NCBI RefSeq assembly: GCF_900177345.1
Contig: NZ_FWZT01000002.1
Coordinates: 310,001 to 374,000 of the forward strand
Source of the DNA: Pseudobacteriovorax antillogorgiicola
GTDB taxonomy: Bacteria > Bdellovibrionota_B > Oligoflexia > Oligoflexales > Oligoflexaceae
Direction: 5' to 3'
DNA length: 64,000 bases
The translations under genes were made by a program, and so were the position numbers. The notes beneath the pieces are model-generated. The model saw only the letters and a program-made list of their open reading frames with translations, had not been told where the DNA came from and ran no database searches. This document shows, one piece after another, positions 7,856 through 17,359 of this stretch. The number at the start of each line of letters is the position of its first letter. Position 1 is the stretch's first letter.

Positions 7856-10265
7856 AGAGGCGTTCAGGGAATCGTGCAGGCTCTCGCTCATGCATCATAT
7901 CATAAATTGTTTCGACCACATCTTCGATGCTTGGCTTTGTAAAGTAGTCGCCATCGCTACCATAGGGACTTCGATGAGCTTTTGCAGTTAGTGTCCTGGG
8001 AGGGGCATCAAGGTTATCGTAGGCCTGCTGCTGCTCCAAGACTTGCTGCATCATATAGGATGTGGCTCCACCAGGGACATCCTCGTCCAAGAATAGGACA
8101 CAGTTTGTTTTAGCAATGGAATCTCCGATTTTTCCAAATCGATCGAATGGCAGAAGCGTCTGAGGGTCAATAAGCTCAACAGATATTCCGAGTTGATCCA
8201 AACGACTGACCGCTTCCTTGGCAATATTGATACAAGCCCCATAGGTAACCAAGGTGATATCATGGCCTTCGTGAAGAACCTCGGGGACTCCTAAAGGCAC
8301 TTTATAGTCCTTAAGGTTATCTGGAATTCGTTCTTTTAGCCTGTAGCTATTGAGAACTTCGATCACCAAAGCAGGATCGTCATAAGCAAGTAGAGTATTG
8401 TAAAGACCAGCCGCCTGTACCATGTTGCGTGGCACACATACATGAATCCCCCGCAGCCCGTGTAAAATCATGCCAATGGGAGAGCCTGTATGCCAGATAC
8501 CTTCCAGGCGATGTCCTTTGGTCCTCATGATCACTGGAGCGACTTGACCACCAGCAGTGCGATAGTGAAGGCTGGCCAAGTCATCGGATGCTACTTGGAA
8601 GGCGTAGAGAAGGTAGTCGAGGTACTGAATGTCGACAATGGGTTTGAGTCCACGAAGTGCAGCACCGATACCTTGGCCTAGAATCGTGGCCTCACGAATA
8701 CCTGTATCTGTAACCCGATGTTCTCCATGCTTATCGCTTAGGCCGTCGAATTCAAGGTTAACGCCACCGAGTTTACCGACATCCTCGCCGATAATGAAGA
8801 GACGAGGATCTTCGCTTAAGTGGATATCAAAGATTTTTTGGATCACCTGGCGACCATCAACTTTCTCTGAAGCATCACTGAAAATCGCTTCGGTACCGAT
8901 CTCTTGAAGAGGACTGTGCTCCTCGTCCACAAAAAGCTTGCTATTGTAGCGTTGGCTATTTTCATCAAACTGTTCGTCTAGCAGGCTTCGCAGTTTTTCT
9001 AAGCTGCTACTTGATTGCTCCCGAGCAGACAATAGAATCTGCCGGGCGGCGGCGATATTATTCTTGCGATTGACAATGGGGTTGCGTTCAAGAGCCTTGC
9101 TCACACTGGCCACTGATGGCAGCTCCGGGTGCTCGGTCTCGATTTCTTTAAAGGCATCGAGAAACATCTGCTTTTCAGTTTGGATTGGCGACAGGTAGTC
9201 TTCCCAGGCAGCTTTACGCTCCTTCTGAACAAATGCCTTAGACTCAGCTTCCAGTTGGTCTAACTCGCCTTGGCTTGCCATGCCCTGATCTAGAATCCAT
9301 TCTCGCATCTTCACGAGACAGTCCAATGAGCTTTCATACTCCAGTCTATCTTTCGACTTATAACGCTCATGGCTTCCCGATGTGGAGTGACCTTGAGGTT
9401 GGGTCATCTCGATGACATGAACCAACGCTGGGATATGGTGATCTCTGGCAGCAGCTGTTGCATCCCGATAGGCATGAATCAGTTCTTGATAGTCCCAACC
9501 CTTGGCGACCAGAATATTGTAGCCATTGGTGTTCTGCTCTTTCTCAAAACCAGAGCAGATCTTTGAAATAGATTCTTTGGTGGTCTGGAATTTGGCGGGA
9601 ACAGAGATACCGTACTCATCATCCCAAACGGAAATGACAACGGGGATCTCTAAAACTCCTGCGGCGTTGAAACATTCCCAGAAAACACCTTCTGATGTGC
9701 TAGCGTTGCCAATGGTACCAAAGGCTATCTCACGACCTTGATTGGAAAAGCCTGTGCCATCTAAATTCGGGTGCTGACGGTAGAGTTTAGAAGCATAGCC
9801 AAGGCCCACAAGCCGGGCCATCTGACAAGCTGTTGGCGAGGCATCAGAGCTGGTGTTGTATTGTTCAAGTTGGTTGACCCACTGACCTCGTTCGTCCAAA
9901 GATCGCGAGGCAAAGTGGCTGTTCATCTGGCGGCCACCTGAGTGAGGTTCCCGTTCAAGGTCGGTATCTGCGTAGAGCTGTGCGAAAAACTGTCGTATGG
10001 TCGCTGCTCCAAGTGCAAACATAAAGGTTTGATCGCGGTAGTAGCCGGATCGCCAGTCGCCTTTTTGGAAGTAGCGGGCCATAGCAACTTGAGCCACTTC
10101 TTTACCATCACCAAAGATGCCGAACTTGGCTTTGCCTGAAAGAACTTCCTTGCGTCCGATGAGACTCGCTTCGCGGCTCATGAAAGCTGTCTTGTAGTCT
10201 TCGAGCACTTGCTCCTTGGGTAGCTCGACGACTTTGAGTTTTCTGTTACCTGCCGGTTTCGCCAT
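7854..10265 (-). CDS. Fused 2-oxoacid dehydrogenase E1 (alpha and beta in one chain)
   Basis: This 803-residue cytoplasmic enzyme should decarboxylate a branched-chain 2-oxoacid or pyruvate with thiamine diphosphate and pass the acyl group to an E2 lipoyl domain. Residues about 25-420 are the alpha part: GYYRDQTFMFALG, then IGNASTSEGVFWECFNAAG with WDDEYGIS at the cofactor site. Residues about 480-800 are the beta part (IREATILGQGIGAALRGL, IMRTKG, ELIDPQTLLPFD). In many E1 enzymes the Mg-binding motif is GDG or GDA; here it reads GNA, with Asn for Asp. The ATG at 10265 has AAGGAG six bases upstream; the longer frame from 10475 overlaps mutS2. The gene starts 17 bases after mutS2, suggesting one transcript. 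No E2 or E3 gene is nearby. Confidence 0.9.
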   Translation of the reverse strand: MAKPAGNRKLKVVELPKEQVLEDYKTAFMSREASLIGRKEVLSGKAKFGIFGDGKEVAQVAMARYFQKGDWRSGYYRDQTFMFALGAATIRQFFAQLYADTDLEREPHSGGRQMNSHFASRSLDERGQWVNQLEQYNTSSDASPTACQMARLVGLGYASKLYRQHPNLDGTGFSNQGREIAFGTIGNASTSEGVFWECFNAAGVLEIPVVISVWDDEYGISVPAKFQTTKESISKICSGFEKEQNTNGYNILVAKGWDYQELIHAYRDATAAARDHHIPALVHVIEMTQPQGHSTSGSHERYKSKDRLEYESSLDCLVKMREWILDQGMASQGELDQLEAESKAFVQKERKAAWEDYLSPIQTEKQMFLDAFKEIETEHPELPSVASVSKALERNPIVNRKNNIAAARQILLSAREQSSSSLEKLRSLLDEQFDENSQRYNSKLFVDEEHSPLQEIGTEAIFSDASEKVDGRQVIQKIFDIHLSEDPRLFIIGEDVGKLGGVNLEFDGLSDKHGEHRVTDTGIREATILGQGIGAALRGLKPIVDIQYLDYLLYAFQVASDDLASLHYRTAGGQVAPVIMRTKGHRLEGIWHTGSPIGMILHGLRGIHVCVPRNMVQAAGLYNTLLAYDDPALVIEVLNSYRLKERIPDNLKDYKVPLGVPEVLHEGHDITLVTYGACINIAKEAVSRLDQLGISVELIDPQTLLPFDRFGKIGDSIAKTNCVLFLDEDVPGGATSYMMQQVLEQQQAYDNLDAPPRTLTAKAHRSPYGSDGDYFTKPSIEDVVETIYDMMHEREPARFPERL

Positions 10266-10282
10266 TGGAACTCCTTCCGAAC

Positions 10283-12718
10283 CTATAAAATAAGTTGAAC
10301 CACTGTGACCCCATCTCCCCCTTCTTCTTTCTCGCCAGGGCGGAAGTCTAAGTTGTAGGGAGAATCTTTGGTTAGGGCGGTACGGATCGATCGTTTTAGA
10401 ACATCCGTGCCGTGGCCATGAATGAGAATGAGCTGGGTTTCGCCCCGCAATACTGCCTTGTCGATAAACGCCCAAGTTTTCTCTAGGGCTCGCTCAACAT
10501 CTTGGCCGCGCAAATCAATGCTATTGGTGGGGGAAGGGACGATAAAGCCAATTTTTTGTGTTTTGTTTGCCGAGGTGCTCCTCTTTTTCGCTGGCTTCGT
10601 ATCTTTCGAGTTTTTGATGAGCCGCAATTCCTGTAGGGCGGGCTTGATTTTAAGAAGACCCACAGATACCTCTACAGCGGGAGGGCTTTTTTGAACTTTG
10701 GTGACTGTTGCTTCCCTTTCGAATGACACCACATAAACTTTAGATCCGACTTTCAACTGATCGATAGCTACAGGCTCCCCAGGGATGTCTTGCTTGAGCT
10801 TGTATTCATCCCCGAGTTTTTGCAAGTTAGACTCTAAAGCGCTGAGCTTATTCTCTGCCGAGCGACGGCTATCTCGGGCTTCGTCTTTTAACTCTGTTAG
10901 CTGATCTCCCGAAGGCAGTTTTTTGACCAATTTCTTAAACTGATCGGCCTGATCACGAAACTCGATCTTTAGCTTATCAATTTGATTTTGGTAAACATTG
11001 CGGATTTTCTCGGAAGCTTTCTCCTTGGCTTTGAGTAAGGCCTCGCGGTCCTGTTCCCAGCGGAACTTCTGTGACTCAGTTTCCATGCGCAGTTGTTCAA
11101 ACTTAGCTCGCTCCTGCTTGGCCTGCTCTTTGGCAGCGAGCATGTCTTCGATGATGCGGTCCATCTCGGTAGAGGACTCGCCACGGAGATCCTTTGCCCT
11201 AGCGATGACATGGGCTGGTAAACCCATCTGCTCTGCAACTTCAAGGCCGTGGGACTGACCTGGGATATCGAGCACTAGCTTATAGGTTGGCTTCAGAGTC
11301 TCCACAGAAAATTCCATCGATCCATTGCGGAAGCGTGGGTCGCTCATGGCCAAACCTTTGAGGTTGTCAAAGTGGGTGGTTACCACACCCAGAGCTTTCC
11401 GATCAGCCACGCATTCTAGAACAGCCTGACCAATGGCCGAGCCGGTCTGGGGCTCGGTGCCCACAGCGAGTTCATCTAGCAGAACCAAATCTCGCGGCCC
11501 GGCCTGCTCTAAAATCGGTTTAAGTCCAAGAACGTGGCCAGAGAAGGTGGAAAGATTGGCTTCAATATTTTGCGAGTCACCCATCTCCAGGTAGATCTCC
11601 TCAGGAAGGAATATTTCGGACTCTTCCTCTACTGGGATCAATAATCCAGCCTTGGCCATGAGGTGTAAGATTCCCACTGTTTTTAGCACAATGGTTTTAC
11701 CGCCAGCATTAGGCCCAGATACGATCAAGATATGGTTTTCGGAGTTTAACTCGATATGATTGCCGATGGCCTTGCCACCGTTTGGAGTGGTAACTAAGGG
11801 GTGCCTTGCACCTTTGAGTTTCAAGCACGGTTGATCATGAATTGTCACCGCGCAGCAGTCTAGATTCGCTGCTAGACGAGCTTTGGCGGATAGAATATCG
11901 AGCTCTACCAAGGCTTCATAGTTGGCTTTAAGGGTGTCTAGGTCAGCTGCAACTTGGGCGCTCAGCTCTCGAAAAATCCGCAGGATTTCGAGTTTCTCAT
12001 TAAGCTCTAGCTCAAGCAGGTGCTCGTTGTGTGGTTTGATCGCTTCGGGCTCAATGTAAAGAGTCTGCCCGCTATCGCTGGTATCCTGGATAGAGCCTTT
12101 GACGCGACCGCGACCGTCGAGGCGGATGGGAACCACATAGCGCTCTGATCGCACTGTGAAAAACTTATCTTGCAGATAATTTTCAACTTCATGATCAGAT
12201 AAAAGCCCTTTGATCTCGGTTTCTATGGTCTTTCTAAGAGAAAGTTTTTTTCGGCGGATACTCAGTAGTTCTGGGGAAGCACTGTCTAGAATTTCACCTT
12301 CGGGACTGATCGCTGTTTCAATGGCCGTAGCTAAATGAGGTAGCGGATAGATTGTGCGGTCGAACTTAACAAGTGTCGAACACTTTTCTGCAAAATCTGT
12401 GGTAAAACGCTGGACGCTTTTCACCGTTTGTAGAAGGCCGTAGACTTCTCTGAGGGATTCCCCGTCAAGAGTTTGCCCTAGGCTGGCTCCGCGAAAGGTA
12501 CTGGTCAGCACGGGGATGTCACCTATGGGGGGAACGTAGCCGGTGCGAATCAGGTTTTTGAGTGGAACGATTTGATTCCAACCCAGTTCAATATCATCGC
12601 GGCTAAGATTGGGCTTTAGCTCTAAGCAGTGGTCTTTGCCAGCAGTGGTCTGGGTGTAGCCCGCGAGTAAGTCAAGAAGGGTTGGCCACTGGAGTTTGTC
12701 GAGTACTAATGGTTTCAT
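10283..12718 (-). CDS. mutS2: MutS2-family DNA-binding ATPase/endonuclease
   Basis: The 811-residue protein has the MutS2 layout: N-terminal core and clamp helices, a MutS-type ATPase with Walker A GPNAGGKT at about residue 335 and Walker B VLLDELAVGTEP, a long charged coiled coil (about 520-650), a KOW-like segment (VGSKVYVVSFEREATV) and a C-terminal Smr domain with SIDLRGQDVERA and LILIHGHGTDVLK. It lacks the N-terminal mismatch-recognition domain of MutS. MutS2 proteins act in suppression of recombination or in ribosome-collision rescue. AAGGA lies seven bases before the ATG. Confidence 0.95.
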   Translation of the reverse strand: MKPLVLDKLQWPTLLDLLAGYTQTTAGKDHCLELKPNLSRDDIELGWNQIVPLKNLIRTGYVPPIGDIPVLTSTFRGASLGQTLDGESLREVYGLLQTVKSVQRFTTDFAEKCSTLVKFDRTIYPLPHLATAIETAISPEGEILDSASPELLSIRRKKLSLRKTIETEIKGLLSDHEVENYLQDKFFTVRSERYVVPIRLDGRGRVKGSIQDTSDSGQTLYIEPEAIKPHNEHLLELELNEKLEILRIFRELSAQVAADLDTLKANYEALVELDILSAKARLAANLDCCAVTIHDQPCLKLKGARHPLVTTPNGGKAIGNHIELNSENHILIVSGPNAGGKTIVLKTVGILHLMAKAGLLIPVEEESEIFLPEEIYLEMGDSQNIEANLSTFSGHVLGLKPILEQAGPRDLVLLDELAVGTEPQTGSAIGQAVLECVADRKALGVVTTHFDNLKGLAMSDPRFRNGSMEFSVETLKPTYKLVLDIPGQSHGLEVAEQMGLPAHVIARAKDLRGESSTEMDRIIEDMLAAKEQAKQERAKFEQLRMETESQKFRWEQDREALLKAKEKASEKIRNVYQNQIDKLKIEFRDQADQFKKLVKKLPSGDQLTELKDEARDSRRSAENKLSALESNLQKLGDEYKLKQDIPGEPVAIDQLKVGSKVYVVSFEREATVTKVQKSPPAVEVSVGLLKIKPALQELRLIKNSKDTKPAKKRSTSANKTQKIGFIVPSPTNSIDLRGQDVERALEKTWAFIDKAVLRGETQLILIHGHGTDVLKRSIRTALTKDSPYNLDFRPGEKEEGGDGVTVVQLIL

Positions 12719-12973
12719 CGAGGTCCTTAATGGTTTCTAAAGTGTCTTCGCGTACTTGGAGAGTGACATATTCAGTCATGCGCTGATCACTTTGGACAAA
12801 AGTTATATACTACTACAGGTTGCTAGGCCCCAAACCTTAGTAAAGCGGCATTTTGGTTTAGGTCCTGTTCGCCAAGATTCAATACCTTGGCCTTTGGATT
12901 CGGATCGCACCTTGAACCTTCTGTTTCCGCCACTGTACCAATGGGGCGAATTGGTCTTAATCAAGGAACATTT

Positions 12974-13822
12974 ATGCAAAGTCTTTTTACTTTCTTAGCC
13001 CCCTACTTAACAAGTCCTATTACGTGGATTTCCTTCACTTTTGGCGCATGTATTGGCAGCTTCTTAAACGTATGTATTCTGAGGATTCCACAAAAAACTT
13101 TCTGGAAGGATCTACGTTCGGTTTGCACACACTGTGGCACGCCAATTCCTTTCTGGCATAATATCCCCGTTTTGTCCTGGTTCATTTTGCGTGGCAAGGC
13201 TGCATGCTGTCGCCAGCCCATCTCGTTTCAGTATCCACTTGTTGAAGCCTTCACAGGTTTCATGTTTGTTCTTATCTATTGGAAATTTCCCTTTGTGATT
13301 CGCTCAGGTAGCCAAATTACCTTAGACTCACTGGAGACCATCCGCTTTGCCCACGCTGCAGTTTTCTGTAGTTTGTTAATCATTTGCAGCGTGATAGACC
13401 TCCACCTTCAAATCATCCCCGATGTGATCAGTCTACCCATGGTAGCTTGTACACCATTGGTCGTTTTTCTGCACCCTGAGCTGGATTGGCAGTCTGCGCT
13501 CTATGGAGTTTTGGCTGGAGGGGGGAGCCTTTACGCCTTAGGACTGATTTATTACTTGGTGCGTCGCGAAGTTGGAATGGGCATGGGGGATGTGAAGTTG
13601 CTAGCTGGCATTGGTGGCTGGCTTGGCTATCAATCCCTGGTGCCGACACTCTTCATTTCGTCGATCTCCGGTGCGGCGATCGGAATCGGTGTTATACTAG
13701 TAACGCGTTCAGGGAGTATGAAGGTAAAGATCCCCTTTGGCCCATTTCTCGCCATTGGCGCGGTGTTGTATCTACTCTTCGGCCAGGAGATCAATCAATT
13801 CTTGTTCTATCGTGAGTCATAG
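12974..13822 (+). CDS. pilD: Type 4 prepilin peptidase / N-methyltransferase
   Basis: A 282-residue inner-membrane aspartyl protease that cleaves and N-methylates type IV prepilins and related pseudopilins. The N-terminal methylase-type domain has FGACIGSFLNVCILRIP, then CTHCG and the CC pair before RQPISFQYPLVEA, the usual four-Cys arrangement. The catalytic Asp residues are in VIDLHLQIIPD and GMGDVKLLAGIGGWLG. Several membrane segments follow. The ATG at 12974 follows AAGGA by six bases; the frame from 12887 adds 29 residues with no support. It heads a tightly packed plus-strand group of five genes, none of them pilin assembly genes. Confidence 0.93.
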   Translation: MQSLFTFLAPYLTSPITWISFTFGACIGSFLNVCILRIPQKTFWKDLRSVCTHCGTPIPFWHNIPVLSWFILRGKAACCRQPISFQYPLVEAFTGFMFVLIYWKFPFVIRSGSQITLDSLETIRFAHAAVFCSLLIICSVIDLHLQIIPDVISLPMVACTPLVVFLHPELDWQSALYGVLAGGGSLYALGLIYYLVRREVGMGMGDVKLLAGIGGWLGYQSLVPTLFISSISGAAIGIGVILVTRSGSMKVKIPFGPFLAIGAVLYLLFGQEINQFLFYRES

Positions 13823-13830
13823 GAGGCTTT

Positions 13831-14859
13831 TTGCCAGCAAAGCACGACGTCAGCACGGGAGCTGATCGAAATCTTGACACGATTGCCCTCAAAGTTGCTC
13901 AGGAATTGGGTGACCAAACAACCCTTGCAGATCTTGTAGATGCTACAACTCATGTGTGGCAACGCTATTTCCCAGGACAGCCCCTGTCCTTTATCCCAGC
14001 AAGTTCTCACAATGGGAAACTCCTGGTGCAAGATCCCCCTGCCCATAGGGAGTTTGAGACAGGTATCAACGAGCTATGTGGGCAGATACGAACGATGCCC
14101 CGTCGAAAACTTGGGTACGCAGATATTATGTCAGTCCGTGTTGGTGATCGGTTGTGGAATATCTTCCTGCTTCAGTTCGAACGGATGGACCTTGGTTTTT
14201 TCGCCTGGCGTCATCAATCGATGGAGCGTCGCCAAAGGCTTAAGTCCCTGATTCTGGGGCAGGCTCACGTGATCAGCCGTTGGTGCTGCCGGTTCCAAAA
14301 GACCCAGGAGTTGCTCCATCGGGACGACCTTACCAACCTTTATAACTATCGCTACCTAGAAGCCTGTCTGGATGCTGAAATGAAGCGCGTCCAACGTTTC
14401 CAAACATCATTTAGCCTGCTTTTTATAGACTTAGACAGTTTCAAGCCCATCAATGATAAGTATGGCCATTTGGCTGGTAGTGAGGTTTTAAAGCAGGTGG
14501 CTCAAGTGCTACGACTGGAACTAAGGGATGTGGATAGCATCTTTCGATACGGTGGTGATGAGTTTGTCGTACTCCTTCTGGAGGCCAACAGCCTCAAGGC
14601 CTGGGGGGTTGCCGATCGACTTCGAGAAAAAATCGCCCAGCATGAATTTTCCATTGGCCAAGATGCCGTTGCACATGTTACCGCATCCATTGGAATCGCG
14701 TGTTGCCCTGAGCATGGTAGCGACAAAGCTGCTCTGCTCAAGCTTGCTGATGAGTGCATGTATCGCAGCAAGCGAGGAGGCAAGAACAAAGTCGTGATGG
14801 TCGGTCGCAAGTCTGGGCCTAGCGATGATCAAGCAGAAATGAGGAACTTAGATGAGTAA
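13831..14859 (+). CDS. GGDEF-domain diguanylate cyclase
   Basis: The 342-residue protein probably makes c-di-GMP from GTP. Residues 1-155 look like a divergent GAF-type sensor without membrane segments. The GGDEF domain spans about 165-330, with DDLTNLYNYRYL, FIDLDSFKPINDKYGH and RYGGDEF at about residue 241. An RDVD sequence five residues before GGDEF matches the RxxD inhibitory I-site. Translation likely starts at TTG 13831, preceded by AGGAGG; there is no suitable ATG. It begins eight bases after pilD and overlaps the next gene by eight bases. Confidence 0.88.
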   Translation: MPAKHDVSTGADRNLDTIALKVAQELGDQTTLADLVDATTHVWQRYFPGQPLSFIPASSHNGKLLVQDPPAHREFETGINELCGQIRTMPRRKLGYADIMSVRVGDRLWNIFLLQFERMDLGFFAWRHQSMERRQRLKSLILGQAHVISRWCCRFQKTQELLHRDDLTNLYNYRYLEACLDAEMKRVQRFQTSFSLLFIDLDSFKPINDKYGHLAGSEVLKQVAQVLRLELRDVDSIFRYGGDEFVVLLLEANSLKAWGVADRLREKIAQHEFSIGQDAVAHVTASIGIACCPEHGSDKAALLKLADECMYRSKRGGKNKVVMVGRKSGPSDDQAEMRNLDE

Positions 14860-15334
14860 TGCCAAATACCCGAGCGAAAGTGAAGTGATCATGACAGAGT
14901 TGGTGTTACCCCAGCATACCAATGAGCTGGGCACTGTATTTGGTGGGATGGTGATGTCATGGGTGGATATTGCTGCTGCAATCTGTGCTCAAAGACACTG
15001 CGGTAAGCAGGTTGTGACCGCTTCCGTGGACGCGATGGAATTCCGAGCCCCAGTACGCCTTGGCTGGATTATGAAGCTTCTCGGGTCGGTGAATAACGTC
15101 TGGAAGTCCAGTTGCGAAGTAGGTGTCAAGGTTATTGCGGAAAATCCAAAGTCAGGAGAGGTCTATCATACAGCTTCTGCTTATGTAACAATGGTTGCCC
15201 TTGACTCTATGGGGCGCCCGACGGCAATGCCGGTTATTGAGCCGGAGACTGAAGATCAAAAACGTCGCTTCCAAGAGGCTCAGGATCGAAAAGTTGCTCG
15301 GCTCGAACTCAAGAAGAAAAGGCGTCAAAGTTAA
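14852..15334 (+). CDS. Acyl-CoA thioesterase, hotdog fold
   Basis: The 160-residue protein resembles the YciA/BFIT group of cytoplasmic acyl-CoA hydrolases. Typical features are LPQHTNELGTVFGGMVMSWVD (the HxNxxGtvfGG region with the catalytic Asp-bearing helix), ASVDAMEFRAPVRLG and a basic, Lys/Arg-rich tail after the fold. Chain-length preference cannot be told. The start overlaps the stop of the GGDEF gene by eight bases with GAGGA upstream, indicating translational coupling. Confidence 0.88.
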   Translation: MSNAKYPSESEVIMTELVLPQHTNELGTVFGGMVMSWVDIAAAICAQRHCGKQVVTASVDAMEFRAPVRLGWIMKLLGSVNNVWKSSCEVGVKVIAENPKSGEVYHTASAYVTMVALDSMGRPTAMPVIEPETEDQKRRFQEAQDRKVARLELKKKRRQS

Positions 15335-15408
15335 GTCACGAGTCTTTCAAGTAGCTCAAGTAGCAGCGCGCTGGTAGGGTCTAGCTGAAAATCTCAGTGG
15401 AGTGTGAC

Positions 15409-16680
15409 ATGATTGGGACTTGGATTGTATGGTTGATCTTGTTTTTTGGCATAAACCAGGCTGCGAAGGCCCAAGAGAGTCCTCCCCCCAATCTTGATCA
15501 TATCGAAGTCTATCTCCATACCTTCGATGTTGGCGACATGATCTACACCAACTTTGGCCATACTGCTCTCCGTGTAAAAAATACAGAGAGTGGTCGTGAC
15601 CTTATCTATAACTGGGGGATCTTTGATTTTGGAGATCCACTCAGTTTCTCTTTGAATTACTACCAAGGCAACCTCATCTATAAACTTGGGGTCTATCCTG
15701 CTCACCAAGCGATGCAGCGCTATCGTTTCGAAGGGCGAAAAGTTTGGCAGGATAAGCTCAATTTGAACAGCGACCAAAAAAGAATCCTCCTTAATAAGCT
15801 GGCCTGGAACGCTCTTCCTGAAAATCGTGACTATCTTTATCAGTACTTTTTTGACAACTGTGCGACGAGGCCGAGGGACTTTATCGATCTGGCCATTGGT
15901 GGCCGGCTTGCGGCTGCAACTCAAGAGATTCCTACAAACATGACGTTTCGAGACATGGTGCGCGATGGCTATCGGGTGAATCCTTGGATGGATGTGATTC
16001 TTGAAGTGGGCATGAACAGCCGGATCGATCGAGTCGTAACCCGCTGGGAAAGCATGTTTCATCCTCTGTATCTGCGCGAAGAGCTACAGAAAATCAATCT
16101 AGATTCTGGAAGTCTCTTGGGTGATGGCAAGCTCTTGATCGATGCCCCGGACCTTGAACAGCCCTCTTATGAAGTTTTCAAAGTGCTAGCAGCAATACTA
16201 CTATTGCCTGCAATTCTTGGTCTGATTCTGATTCAGCGGGACTCCTATCGCATCAACCAGGGCAAAGCGGATCGCATTGGCGCTTGGGGGATGAGACTGG
16301 TAGGGTTTGCTGGAGTTCCTTTATTTTTCGTTGGTGGTGTTTTTGGTTTGCTTATGCCGCTCAACTGGATTTTTTCAGGGCATGGAGATCTTCACCACAA
16401 TGTGAATATGATGATCTTTTTGCCGCTCGATCTGGTTTTAGTATTGCCGATGAAATATCTGATGTTCCTGGGTCGCCCCTTGCAGCTGGGAGCTAAAAGC
16501 TATAAAATCTTTAGACGTTATCTCATCTTACACCTACTCTTGACATTGGGAATGACCATCTCGTGGGCGATGGGTGACGTTTCGCAAAACCTCAATCGGG
16601 TGGCCTATCTTGTTCCTGCATGCTTACTACTACTAGGTATCATGCTTAACTTTGGAATTCAGGAAAAGCGTGGAAACTAG
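15409..16680 (+). CDS. DUF4105-family membrane protein
   Basis: The 423-residue protein starts with a signal peptide (MIGTWIVWLILFFGINQAAKA). A domain of about 230 residues typical of DUF4105 follows: HTFDVGDMIYTNFGHTALRV, YNWGIFDFGDP and FFDNCATRPRDFID, the last with the Cys expected for a papain-like or NlpC-like fold. The His in FGHTALRV and this Cys may form a catalytic pair, which is inference. The C-terminal 180 residues contain about five membrane segments. The ATG at 15409 is chosen because GGAG lies just upstream; the GTG at 15397 contains that site. It overlaps the next gene by 11 bases. Confidence 0.75.
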   Translation: MIGTWIVWLILFFGINQAAKAQESPPPNLDHIEVYLHTFDVGDMIYTNFGHTALRVKNTESGRDLIYNWGIFDFGDPLSFSLNYYQGNLIYKLGVYPAHQAMQRYRFEGRKVWQDKLNLNSDQKRILLNKLAWNALPENRDYLYQYFFDNCATRPRDFIDLAIGGRLAAATQEIPTNMTFRDMVRDGYRVNPWMDVILEVGMNSRIDRVVTRWESMFHPLYLREELQKINLDSGSLLGDGKLLIDAPDLEQPSYEVFKVLAAILLLPAILGLILIQRDSYRINQGKADRIGAWGMRLVGFAGVPLFFVGGVFGLLMPLNWIFSGHGDLHHNVNMMIFLPLDLVLVLPMKYLMFLGRPLQLGAKSYKIFRRYLILHLLLTLGMTISWAMGDVSQNLNRVAYLVPACLLLLGIMLNFGIQEKRGN

Positions 16681-17332
16681 CCAACAAAGTCAGCCACAGA
16701 CGAGCACCATGACTGGTGCTTGGTTTGAAACACAGAAGGCTCTGCTTTATGATTTCATGGTTCGCATGACCGGAGATCCGCAGCGGATGACCACGATTTT
16801 ACTTGAGGTTGTGCGTGCCGTCCAAGATCAAGCTAAGGAGCAAGGTTGGGATCAAGCCCAATGCAAGATTAAACTTTATCAAACAGCCAAGAACTTCTGT
16901 GCTGATCGTTGGTATAAACCTCCCCAAACGGCTCTAGATGGAATTTACCAGGGGACAAACGCTCACGACAAACTGCGAGAGATCGAAGAGCTTATCATTT
17001 CGTTTGGTCCCTTTGAGCGTGAGGTGTTGTTGTTGCGCTATCGCTACGGCTTTGGGGAACATGATATCGCTCAGATCGTCAAGAAAAAGCCAGAACTTAT
17101 CAATGAGAAACTCAAGCAGCTCATGAAGGAATTTAAGCGCAGTCATAAGGAAGAAGATACCAAGAGCTTGCTCCAATTTCCCCTATTTCAAATTGAAAAG
17201 GAAGAATACAGCACTGTAGCATTGAGCGAGCTTTTCGAACCTCAACGTGGGGATTACCTACGGATCTTGAAGTCACTGTTTTGGTTTTTGGGTATTCTTG
17301 GAATGCTCTATCTATACTGGCACTACGGATAG
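16670..17332 (+). CDS. Sigma-70-like protein with C-terminal membrane segment
   Basis: The 220-residue product resembles an ECF sigma factor. A region-2-like part (LYDFMVRMTGDPQRMTTILLE, then LYQTAKNFCADRWYK) is followed by a region-4-like helix-turn-helix (GPFEREVLLLRYRYGFGEHDIAQ). Unlike normal sigma factors it ends in a hydrophobic helix (LFWFLGILGMLYLYW) at about 200-217, as membrane anti-sigma factors or tethered regulators do. The region 2 acidic motif is degenerate. Start: GTG 16670 follows AGGA by five bases and overlaps the DUF4105 stop. It may be a tethered sigma factor or a decoy; no partner is visible. Confidence 0.6.
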   Translation: METSQQSQPQTSTMTGAWFETQKALLYDFMVRMTGDPQRMTTILLEVVRAVQDQAKEQGWDQAQCKIKLYQTAKNFCADRWYKPPQTALDGIYQGTNAHDKLREIEELIISFGPFEREVLLLRYRYGFGEHDIAQIVKKKPELINEKLKQLMKEFKRSHKEEDTKSLLQFPLFQIEKEEYSTVALSELFEPQRGDYLRILKSLFWFLGILGMLYLYWHYG

Positions 17333-17359
17333 ACCGTAGTGCCGATTCGTTCCGTCTGA

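Noticed and set aside
14502-14832. Antisense frames of about 100 residues in the GGDEF gene
   Set aside because: The plus-strand protein has all GGDEF motifs; the antisense frames have no motif or start site.
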